Shown: piece by piece, positions 1 to 5,887 of the stretch
Layout of the letters: each line of letters begins with the position of its first letter
Position numbering within the stretch: the stretch's first letter is position 1
Assembly (NCBI GenBank): GCA_016650355.1
Contig: JAENVX010000372.1
Location: 1-5,887, forward strand
Reading direction: 5' to 3'
Length of the DNA stretch: 5,887 nt
From: Bacteroidia bacterium
GTDB taxonomy: Bacteria; Bacteroidota; Bacteroidia; Cytophagales; Cyclobacteriaceae
Made by a program: the position numbers and the translations under genes
Notes under the pieces: model-generated
Told to the model about the DNA's origin: nothing
Database searches by the model: none
Seen by the model: only the letters and a program-made list of their open reading frames with translations

Positions 1-333
1 ATTGTGAATGATCAACAGTTGCCCTTTACAACGGAAGAATTTGATGACTTCAATATACTTGGTGGGAACTCATTTACCGCCTCCGAAAATGGCACCTACG
101 TTTTTATGGTAGAGGGATCCTACTTCGCGTCTTTATCCGGTGGTCAATTGAGCCTATTGTATAATTCCATGAAGTATTCCGTTGCCCTTGTCGTTCCATG
201 GGGTGCAGCGATGCCAAAGTTTAATGCCACATTCATGTTTAAGCTGACAGCTGGACAAACCGTGCGTCTGATTGGAGACAATGTTCCCATTAACGGACAA
301 TTCACGGGAAGTTTCTTCGGTTATAAATTATAA
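1..333 (+). CDS. C-terminal part of a protein with a C1q/TNF-like jelly-roll domain (5' end outside the window)
   Basis: The frame is open from base 1 to a TAA at 331-333. A GTG at 4-6 could be a start, but nothing upstream is visible, and the fragment begins mid-domain with no signal peptide, so I treat it as the 3' end of a longer gene. The 110 or so visible residues alternate short hydrophobic strands with Gly/Asn turns. They include an NGTYVFMVEG strand, a strand containing KLTAGQTVRLIG, and a terminal FTGSFFGYKL. This order resembles the last strands of C1q/TNF-like trimeric jelly rolls, which often end surface, collagen-like or fibre-like proteins in Bacteroidota, with an aromatic FSG-type strand at the C-terminus. 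It has no cysteine and no enzymatic motif. It converges on the receptor pseudogene and shares no operon with the other genes. The fold call comes from pattern recognition only; a phage-fibre or generic beta-sandwich domain is the main alternative. Confidence 0.6.
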   Translation: MVNDQQLPFTTEEFDDFNILGGNSFTASENGTYVFMVEGSYFASLSGGQLSLLYNSMKYSVALVVPWGAAMPKFNATFMFKLTAGQTVRLIGDNVPINGQFTGSFFGYKL

Positions 334-361
334 AAAAGCAGCACCATTTCCTGATGCTGCT
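332..361 (-). terminator. Intrinsic terminator of the TonB-dependent receptor gene
   Basis: On the minus strand, a 7-bp stem (AGCAGCA with TGCTGCT) is extended by a mismatch and two further pairs around a 5-nt loop, then followed by six T (337-332). It starts 31 bp past the receptor stop codon. The T-run exists only on the minus strand and overlaps the TAA of the converging plus-strand gene. On the plus strand the hairpin is followed by TAACCTATAC, so it would be weak in that direction. Confidence 0.8.
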
Positions 362-392
362 AACCTATACCTAAACTCAATTTCGTTTCTAT

Positions 393-2564
393 CTAAAGCG
401 CAAATCCAAGCGTAATGTTAACCGATCTTCCATCGGAAGTCCAAATACCCGGACCTGGATAAAATGACGGGCGCTTGGTAAAGTATTGTTTGTTCGTCAC
501 GTTATTGACATTTAATCGCACTATCACTTTGTTTGAAATCTTAAAGGAAGAATTAATGTCAAGTAATCCATAAGCCGGCACAAGGCCAACTGCGCCATTG
601 GCTGAAGGAGTTTTTGTATTAAGTGCATCTGCAAACGTCTCACCCGTATAGCTATACAGGAATGAAATACTGGCATCATTCGTACTCAGGGTTACTCCAT
701 TGCGCGAGATCACATCGGGCACGCTTTCAATTTTATTTCCATTCACAGAAATGTTTGTATCACCTGAGCGTATTTGGGCATCCAGATACCGTCCATTGAA
801 AAATGCCGTTGACGTGAACACCGAAACGCTGAAATTTCTGTACACCTTTATTCCATATTCAACAAAGATTTCTGCTCCTTCAGTCACTGAATTTCCTATG
901 TTGGTGCGGTACAAATAAAATACTCCGTTTTCATCATAGGTGGCCAGGCTGCCAAGGCGGTTATTATACAACAATCTGAAAACACCCACATCCCACCGCA
1001 GCGATTTTGAATTTCCCCTGAACCCAGCCTCAAGATTATAGCCATATGCATCTTTAAGATTCTTATCTACCTTTTCGTAAACAGAAGCCGGGACAATGTC
1101 CTTGAAAATCACAGGACGATAGGCTTGTGACCATCCAGCATACAACGAATAACTTTTATTAAACTGATACTCTGAATTAATGCCTAACAATGGAAAATTG
1201 TGTTTAATACTATTAGGAACCTCCACTGCATCATAGTAGCTGATATCACCAGACATCACCGATTCACCTACTTCAAATCTTGCTCCTGGGCTCACGCTCA
1301 AATGTGGCAGCACTTGAAATTTGTTCTCCGCAAAGAAGGCTATATTTTGCGTTTTAAAATGCATATCCCTGCCCCAGCCTGGCGTGCTCAACGATAAATC
1401 AAAATCAGTTCCCGTTGTTCCCTTACCTAATTGTTGACGATGAAGGTCATTATTAATATATTGGACTCCGGTAGCCAGTGCACTCTCCAGGTTGAAAAGT
1501 GAATACCTATGCAACAGCCTCAACTCTGATGTGTAACTATTAAAATTATCAATGTCTACCTGGCGGGGCGCATATTCAAGAGTTATCGGATTGATAGCAT
1601 CAACTACAATAGCAGGCTTATCGAATTGTACGCTATTGCGATAGCCTAACACTGCAGAATTAGTCCATGCTACATACGTACTCGAATTCAACTTCAAGTC
1701 CATGCGCAAAGAAGGAACCCATATTTCAGGATTGAAATAATTTCTTGATCTGGTAGATTGTCTGGGTTTTGCATAAAACATACTGTCTGTGAGTGGCCCT
1801 GGAATTTGATAAATATAATTCGACCGACTGAGTTCAGCTGTGAACATGAGTTGCTCCGTAGGTTTGTAAACTAACATCATCGACTGCGCATCATACGTTG
1901 TGCGTCCATTATCGCGATAGCCATTGGATACACGTTTACTATAATAAGCTCTGTATTGAAACTTACCCAACTTGCCACTGATGGCATTGTAGGTACTTAG
2001 CAAACCGAAAGAACCTATAGAGTTAACACTCTCAAATGATATCGCTTGCGTTGAATCTGGCTTCTTAGCAACGTAATTCAACATTCCACCAAACTGTGCT
2101 CCATATTGAAGCGCTCCTGTTCCCCGCGCCATTTCAATTCGCTCAACTGCCTCCATCGGCATGCTATAATGACTAGCAGGATAACCATAAATATCAGAAT
2201 TAGTGATAGCGCCATTTCTGCGAATGTTAAACTCCCATCCCCGGTGAGGATCTAATCCTCTTGTGGAGATATTCGTTTGGTTGCCGCTGCCATCCATGTC
2301 GTACACAAATACGCCAGGCACTTTAGCAAAAATCTGTCGCGGTGTTTTCTCTGCAATGTTGGCATTGAAATTTTGAACGTTGATCACTTCATTTTTTTTG
2401 CCTGTCTAAATAGAGGTGCCTTCGACAGATTGTAGTCGCTCCAAATCATACAACGATTTCCCTTCAATAATAACTTCTTCCAATCGTTTTGTCTTTAAGG
2501 AATCAACTTGCGCAAAGGCATGTATCGGTAGTACTGCGATTAATAAAATCGATAATCTTTTCAT
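393..2564 (-). pseudogene. FecA-like TonB-dependent outer-membrane receptor, interrupted by an in-frame amber stop
   Basis: The full frame is 723 codons starting at ATG 2564-2562, chosen because it opens directly on a signal peptide (residues 1-18, ending HAFA before Gln19). A TonB-box-like LEEVIIEG follows (28-35). Codon 53 is TAG (2408-2406). The same frame then resumes with TGKKNEVINVQNF, the usual lead into the plug. Plug signatures are present: VPGVFVYDMDG, NISTRGLDP (about 98-106) and ERIEMARG...YGAQFGGMLNYV (about 141-165). The remaining roughly 550 residues look like barrel strands, and the protein ends NITLGFAL. There is no N-terminal carboxypeptidase-like or anti-sigma signalling domain. 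The family imports ferric chelates or similar ligands with TonB energy; FecA-like is my reading of the plug, and the ligand is unknown. A GTG at 2387 could restart translation, but that product would lack the signal peptide and TonB box. No other stop or frameshift is seen, which suggests a recent mutation or a base-call error. Confidence 0.85.
2406..2408 (-). other. Premature amber (TAG) codon in the receptor gene
   Basis: Codons 50-56 of the receptor read ACC TCT ATT TAG ACA GGC AAA. Relatives, as I recall them, carry Tyr-Ala-Gly-Lys-Lys here, so TAG probably replaces a TAT or TAC tyrosine codon. TAG also ends this receptor (395-393) and the barrel gene (4232-4230), which argues against reassignment of TAG to an amino acid. 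An eight-A run (minus strand, 2399-2392) lies close by but does not alter the frame. Confidence 0.9.
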
Positions 2565-2589
2565 AGCATTAAGTATCATTAGAGAAAGT

Positions 2590-2620
2590 AAAAAAACGGA
2601 GAGGGACTCCTCCCCCTCCG
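2590..2620 (-). terminator. Intrinsic terminator between the haloperoxidase-like gene and the receptor gene
   Basis: On the minus strand CGGAGGGGGA, loop GGAG, then TCCCTCTCCG forms a 10-bp GC-rich stem with one G-U pair, followed by seven T (2596-2590). On the plus strand the G-U becomes an A-C mismatch and there is no T-run, so its direction is clear. It lies 44 bp past the stop of the enzyme gene and ends only 25 bp before the receptor ATG. It would end, or partly attenuate, transcription coming from the upstream genes. No convincing Bacteroidota promoter (TAnnTTTG with an upstream TTG) fits between it and the receptor start; TACTTTC just after the T-run is the nearest, weak match. Confidence 0.85.
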
Positions 2621-2663
2621 TAACCCAACTCAATCGTACTTATAAACTCAAAATGTTAAATCA

Positions 2664-4208
2664 TTAATTACCTGCTCCATCGTTCTTGGCCACATTTATG
2701 GTATACTGCGCTACACTTTTTCCTTGTGTTATTCCAACTTCTGTATCAAATCGGTAGTGAATGCCTCCATATATTCTTGATTCTGCAGCTTCCATTGCCC
2801 AACTTTTACAGAGGCCCACTTCGTTAGGGAAAATATAGGATAGAACTTCTGCGGCAGCGGCAGAAAATGTGCTATGACCTGACGTGTAACTTGGGAAATT
2901 TGGTGTACCAAGAATTACTTTAAATCCTGGAATAGTTTGAATAGGCCGCGGATAGTGATAATAGTATTTTGCGTCCCAACAGCTTATGCCCGCATCCATG
3001 ATGGCCATATTCATGTAGGCCAGGGTTCTGGCTGAACGTATCGGGTTCATCTTATACTTAATGATAAAATCTTTGGCGAATTTATTCCAGTGGCCTGGAG
3101 GTGTATACGTCCCCAGCCCATCCGACCACCAGTTGGCAATCTTTCTTTTTTCTTCAGTCATATTATTGGCAAAATCAACGAGTTCATCCGCGTGCTTTTG
3201 AAATTCAACAGAACCTGGAGTTGGTGGAATTGGTGGCCGCACTTCTTCTACCGTTGGCACATTCCACATTTTTACTTTTCCAAACAATGGCGTCAAGCCT
3301 ACCGGCCTTACCGGAAGCTCCAGATTGTCCCATTGCCACCCAAACCTTGCAAATGCCGCAGCTTTGATAGAATCGGAGACAGGTTTGGGCATTTGGGCTT
3401 TTTTCATACCATCAGTTGCTGCCCTTGCCAATGCTACCTTAGCCGCTTCTGACCCAATATATTCACCGGCAGCCACATCACTATCCACATTGGCTCCTGC
3501 CCAAATCAGGCTCTCCAAATGCTCTTTAGCTTTTTCCGCCAGGAATTCTTTCTCCAATGGAAACATGGCAGACAAAATATCCCTGGAGGCAACCGCAATT
3601 ACGGCTCCATCGGATGGATAAGAAGGAAGGTCGTTGTCCGCATAGGCAAACGGAATAGATGAATCTACTTTATACGGGGCTTGGCGATTATAGAGATACT
3701 TATAATGCCACGCTGTAATTAGTCCATCAAATTGCGCCACGCTTAGGTACGCAAATGCTCGGCATGCGTAGGGAGGATGGGCGAATGGAAAGGGGGGAGG
3801 CCCGCTAGGATTAGCCGAGTTGGGCAGGGTATATGTTCCGTCATCGTTGGGACCAGGTATAAGATTATACTTAGCTACTAACTCCAATGCGATTTCATTC
3901 CACCTAACAATTGAATTATTTGACCAATAATTCACAGCATCCAACTGGTTGCCATTCAAATTCGAAGTTGTCGATTTTAATGCAGCCAATTCTGACTGAT
4001 AAGCGGTCGAAGAAACATTGCTTGGTGCTGATACAATGATTTGATCCTGTGTCGACAAAAGGATTAGTTTCCATGTGCCACCGTTACTATCCAAACCAGT
4101 AAAGGAATAGGCTTGGTAGTTTGCACGAGTCGGCAACTCATTCTCACACGAAGACACAACAACCAACAGCAAAATTGCTGCAATCTGTTTTTTTAATTTT
4201 TTTTTCAT
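2664..4208 (-). CDS. Vanadium-dependent haloperoxidase / PAP2 acid-phosphatase superfamily lipoprotein
   Basis: This is a 514-residue exported lipoprotein: a KKKLKK N-terminus, a hydrophobic stretch and lipobox VSSC with Cys21. The C-terminal half carries the complete superfamily signature: K414-x6-R421-P422, then PSYTSGH (439-445), then S477-R478-x5-H484-x3-D488. By homology, Lys414, Arg421, Ser443, Gly444 and Arg478 bind the vanadate or phosphate oxyanion, His445 is the acid-base residue and His484 is the covalent ligand. Trp411 and Phe438 sit where fungal chloroperoxidase has Trp350 and Phe397. Family members either oxidise halides with hydrogen peroxide or hydrolyse phosphate esters, and the sequence cannot decide between these. 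Residues 149-267 repeat 393-511 without gaps but lack most catalytic residues. A proline-rich linker follows (about 315-332). The ATG at 4208 is 21 bp past the barrel gene, so the two are probably cotranscribed. The likely location is the outer-membrane or periplasmic face. Confidence 0.9.
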   Translation of the reverse strand: MKKKLKKQIAAILLLVVVSSCENELPTRANYQAYSFTGLDSNGGTWKLILLSTQDQIIVSAPSNVSSTAYQSELAALKSTTSNLNGNQLDAVNYWSNNSIVRWNEIALELVAKYNLIPGPNDDGTYTLPNSANPSGPPPFPFAHPPYACRAFAYLSVAQFDGLITAWHYKYLYNRQAPYKVDSSIPFAYADNDLPSYPSDGAVIAVASRDILSAMFPLEKEFLAEKAKEHLESLIWAGANVDSDVAAGEYIGSEAAKVALARAATDGMKKAQMPKPVSDSIKAAAFARFGWQWDNLELPVRPVGLTPLFGKVKMWNVPTVEEVRPPIPPTPGSVEFQKHADELVDFANNMTEEKRKIANWWSDGLGTYTPPGHWNKFAKDFIIKYKMNPIRSARTLAYMNMAIMDAGISCWDAKYYYHYPRPIQTIPGFKVILGTPNFPSYTSGHSTFSAAAAEVLSYIFPNEVGLCKSWAMEAAESRIYGGIHYRFDTEVGITQGKSVAQYTINVAKNDGAGN

Positions 4209-4229
4209 GATCTTTATTGTTTAGCAACG

Positions 4230-5150
4230 CTATATTTTAAAAACATAAGTACCACCAATTCCAAACCCACTGACTTTGCCCACATTCCTCCCATTAATAA
4301 CCTGATAGTAATAGGTCAATAGTCCTAAACCTTTTACTTTGTTAAAATAATATTGAGCCTGAAAGCCTAACTGTTCACTATCAACTTTGTTAGTAGGCTG
4401 GGCGGCATTATACTTTCGAATGTCGTCACCACTGGTTGAATTTAATCCGGAAATGTTGGCTTCAAGTAAAAGCGAATTCTTAAGGGTTCTTATTCCGACT
4501 ACCCCATTGTAGCTCCAGGCGTTGGGAACATCCATCCATGTGGTGTAATAACTGCCGTTGTTGTAGTAATAATCCCTTTCGATCTGGGTTTGTCCACGCC
4601 ACAAATAAGCCATAGCCCCACGAACATAGATACCCATGGCCAGTTTGTATTGAACTATTCCTCTTAGGCTTACTTCGTTGGCACCAAACCCAATGCTATA
4701 AGGTCTATAATCAGACAAGTAATTTGTGATCGGTGTTGAATAGCCTATTGTAGCGAGTGCAGCTAGTTTCCCCTTTCCTACTTGCTTGTTAACAATTTCA
4801 CCTTTCAATGCAAGGTTCAGGTCTTGAAAGCCTTTTGCCCCTGCGAATTTTCCACCATTCAGTTCGCTCGAAAAGGACTTAACATATGGAACAGCAACAA
4901 TTAAATTTACTTTGTTGTGAACGCCAATCGCCATCAATGGCAGAACTGTTTGCCTGTTAACTGTAGCGATGGTTGCGTTGGTTCTCAGGTTTTTTCCTTC
5001 CCAATACTGGTCGAATTTTCCTTCGTCATAAACCAAAGCGAAGCATGATTCACGCTGCTTCATCATTATAGCATCCAAAGGAGTTTGTGCTTGCAGCCAT
5101 TCCGTTACGAATAGCAAAGTCGCAAGTAGAAATGTAAATTTTTTCATCAT
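4230..5150 (-). CDS. Outer-membrane beta-barrel protein of unknown function
   Basis: This 306-residue protein has a Sec signal peptide (MMKKFTFLLATLLFVTEWLQA, cut probably after Ala21). The remainder consists of amphipathic strands with aromatic girdles: VNLIVAVPYV (81-90), LAALATIGYSTP (129-140), SLRGIVQYKLAMGIYVRGAMAYLWR (161-185), and a terminal strand near GFGIGGTYVFKI. Long polar, Tyr/Asn-rich loops (about 191-210 and 240-258) would face outward. Its layout, with VPYV followed by a GxKGFQDLNLALKGE segment, resembles the MetA-like transporter/porin group, and the GRNVGKVSGFG near the C-terminus matches uncharacterised Bacteroidota barrels I recall. It is probably a 12-14 strand barrel, either a channel or a partner of the enzyme and receptor encoded downstream. 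The first of two tandem ATG codons is used here; the second (5147) is equally possible. No Shine-Dalgarno sequence is visible, as is common in this phylum. It is the first gene of the likely two-gene unit with the haloperoxidase-like gene. Confidence 0.75.
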   Translation of the reverse strand: MMKKFTFLLATLLFVTEWLQAQTPLDAIMMKQRESCFALVYDEGKFDQYWEGKNLRTNATIATVNRQTVLPLMAIGVHNKVNLIVAVPYVKSFSSELNGGKFAGAKGFQDLNLALKGEIVNKQVGKGKLAALATIGYSTPITNYLSDYRPYSIGFGANEVSLRGIVQYKLAMGIYVRGAMAYLWRGQTQIERDYYYNNGSYYTTWMDVPNAWSYNGVVGIRTLKNSLLLEANISGLNSTSGDDIRKYNAAQPTNKVDSEQLGFQAQYYFNKVKGLGLLTYYYQVINGRNVGKVSGFGIGGTYVFKI

Positions 5151-5250
5151 AGTTTATTTTTTAGATATCAGATTATAAATGCCAGTAAAATATATATTAA
5201 GGCATTACAAAAATTAAAAGTCGTAAAGAGAAGCATCCCGTAATTAGGGC

Positions 5251-5280
5251 ACTATAAACTTGTAAACAGTGAATTGACAA
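5251..5280 (-). promoter_or_regulatory. Candidate promoter for the barrel-haloperoxidase unit
   Basis: Minus strand TTGTCA (5280-5275) and TATAGT (5256-5251) are separated by 18 bp, a sigma-70-like arrangement that would give a leader of roughly 95 nt. Bacteroidota normally use TTG with TAnnTTTG, and no clean copy of that motif was found; TATATTTT near 5195-5188 is a partial match closer to the gene. This is a weak assignment based on spacing and position only. Confidence 0.25.
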
Positions 5281-5299
5281 TCCTACGAAGTGTAGGATT
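5279..5299 (-). terminator. Perfect 8-bp hairpin after the small membrane-protein gene (terminator or operator)
   Basis: AATCCTAC and GTAGGATT form a perfect 8-bp inverted repeat around a 5-nt loop, 11 bp past the stop of the upstream gene. The position suits a terminator, but the bases that follow on the minus strand (GTCAATTC) are not a T-run. It touches the candidate promoter of the barrel gene, so an operator dyad is the alternative. Confidence 0.45.
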
Positions 5300-5310
5300 A
5301 AAGAATTGAA

Positions 5311-5847
5311 TTAAGCCCTTGGGGGTGGCCCAGTATGAGATAATGTAATTAAGTCGCTACAAATTTCAATGGGGAAAAAATCAAATACTTTTTCCCATCC
5401 AGAATTTTGTTTTTCAATTGATAGAGAAGTGGTAAGAAAGTCTTTAATAAGATTATTAAAACTTTTAGATTTTCCTTTGGAGCTGTAAGGTTTGTCTGTA
5501 AATGTTTTTACATAATCCTCCAATGCCTGGTTAATCCTCTTTGAGGTATTATCCTTTATACAAACAATATATAAGGTATCGCTTTGAAGTCGTTGCTTTA
5601 CTAAACGATATACGTCTCCATTGTGCTCAAACTCACCATCAACTCTGGTATACTCTTTCGAGTCGGTTGAATAAGGAATAGCAAGAGGTATTTTAAAAAT
5701 GACTTCCTGATGGGAATAGTTCTGATCATCAAATTTATGCCGCATTTGCATAGTCGTTTGAACTTGCATCCCAAGAAATACGCCATAGTATCCCAACATA
5801 TTGAGTAGGAACAAAAAGAGTAAAAAGAGGGTAAGATGCTTTTTCAC
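5311..5847 (-). CDS. Small membrane-anchored protein of unknown function
   Basis: I place the start at GTG 5847, giving 178 residues. That codon opens directly on a KKH cluster and a strongly hydrophobic stretch (residues 5-26), either an uncleaved N-terminal anchor or a signal peptide. A TTG 12 codons upstream (5883) is less likely, and the frame stays open to the window edge, so a longer N-terminus cannot be excluded. After the anchor the chain is soluble and mixed alpha/beta. It has a strand-like VIFKIPLAIPY (49-59), a polar VDGEFEHNGDVYRLVKQRL block (69-87), DTLYIVCIKD (90-99) and ALEDYVKTFTDKP (108-120), then a lysine/serine-rich segment and a terminal GPPPRA tail. The VDGEFEH...YRLVKQ block recalls uncharacterised Bacteroidota proteins, but I know no function and see no catalytic motif. 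It lies upstream of the barrel gene on the same strand, separated by 160 bp and a hairpin, so cotranscription is uncertain. The start of its own transcript is outside the window. Confidence 0.75.
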   Translation of the reverse strand: MKKHLTLFLLFLFLLNMLGYYGVFLGMQVQTTMQMRHKFDDQNYSHQEVIFKIPLAIPYSTDSKEYTRVDGEFEHNGDVYRLVKQRLQSDTLYIVCIKDNTSKRINQALEDYVKTFTDKPYSSKGKSKSFNNLIKDFLTTSLSIEKQNSGWEKVFDFFPIEICSDLITLSHTGPPPRA

Positions 5848-5887
5848 GGCTACATAGGTAATTAAAATTCTGGAACAATGCAATACG

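Noticed and set aside
700..1397. Plus-strand open frames inside the receptor
   Set aside because: They are short, antisense to barrel-strand codons, and have no start signals or recognisable domains.
393..2387. A complete 664-residue receptor starting at GTG 2387
   Set aside because: It would lack the signal peptide and TonB box, which sit in frame just upstream; the true start is the ATG at 2564.
2387..2408. A frameshift in the A8 run as the cause of the broken receptor
   Set aside because: Codon counting shows the signal-peptide part and the plug part are in the same frame (21 bases between the TAG and the GTG at 2387), so a substitution explains it and no length change is needed.
2564..2586. 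Fur-box-like TAATGATA before the receptor start
   Set aside because: Only a half-site resembles the consensus; the second half does not match, so iron regulation cannot be supported.
2565..2633. N-terminal extension of the receptor to an ATG at 2633
   Set aside because: The extra 23 codons run through the terminator hairpin and its T-tract and put non-signal sequence before the obvious signal peptide.
2416..2667. An 83-codon open frame on the plus strand
   Set aside because: It lies antisense to the receptor start and terminator, and its translation shows no recognisable protein features.
3090..3621. Three overlapping plus-strand open frames
   Set aside because: They are antisense shadows of the haloperoxidase-like gene, whose own frame has complete catalytic motifs; their translations are low-complexity and Pro/Trp/Phe-rich.
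5181..5203. GCC...GGC AT-rich imperfect inverted repeat in the barrel-gene leader
   Set aside because: The arms pair only with bulges and the centre is simple AT; this is expected by chance in such a sequence.

Overview
The window looks like chromosomal DNA of a Bacteroidota bacterium, probably of the Cytophagia type. This is inferred from the TonB-dependent receptor, the Sec/lipoprotein-exported outer-membrane proteins, start codons without Shine-Dalgarno sequences, the AT-rich spacers and the protein families. No marker gene fixes the taxon.

Layout from left to right: (1) The 3' end of a plus-strand gene (1-333) ends in a jelly-roll domain resembling C1q/TNF; its N-terminus lies outside the window. 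(2) It converges on a minus-strand series, and a hairpin with a U-tract on the minus strand (332-361) separates them. (3) Read in transcription order from the right, the minus strand carries a small membrane-anchored protein of unknown function (5847-5311), a spacer of about 160 bp with a perfect 8-bp dyad, an outer-membrane beta-barrel (5150-4230), a vanadium-haloperoxidase/PAP2-type lipoprotein (4208-2664, 21 bp after the barrel gene), an intrinsic terminator (2620-2590), and a FecA-like TonB-dependent receptor (2564-393).

Three points stand out. The receptor is interrupted by a single in-frame TAG at codon 53, between its TonB box and its plug; both sides are in the same frame and otherwise intact, so it is a nonsense mutation and not a frameshift. 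The haloperoxidase-like enzyme shows a visible internal duplication: residues about 149-267 align without gaps to residues 393-511 at a constant offset of 244. The C-terminal copy keeps all seven vanadate/phosphate-binding residues, while the N-terminal copy has lost five of them. Finally, the barrel, enzyme and receptor together look like a cell-envelope module, in which a surface or periplasmic enzyme processes a substrate and an outer-membrane receptor takes up the product or a metal. That role is inference; neither substrate nor activity can be read from the sequence. With the receptor broken, this copy of the module may be non-functional or decaying, unless the stop is a sequencing error.

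No tRNA, rRNA, CRISPR array, insertion sequence or attachment site was seen. The longest stretch without a gene is the 160-bp spacer at 5151-5310.
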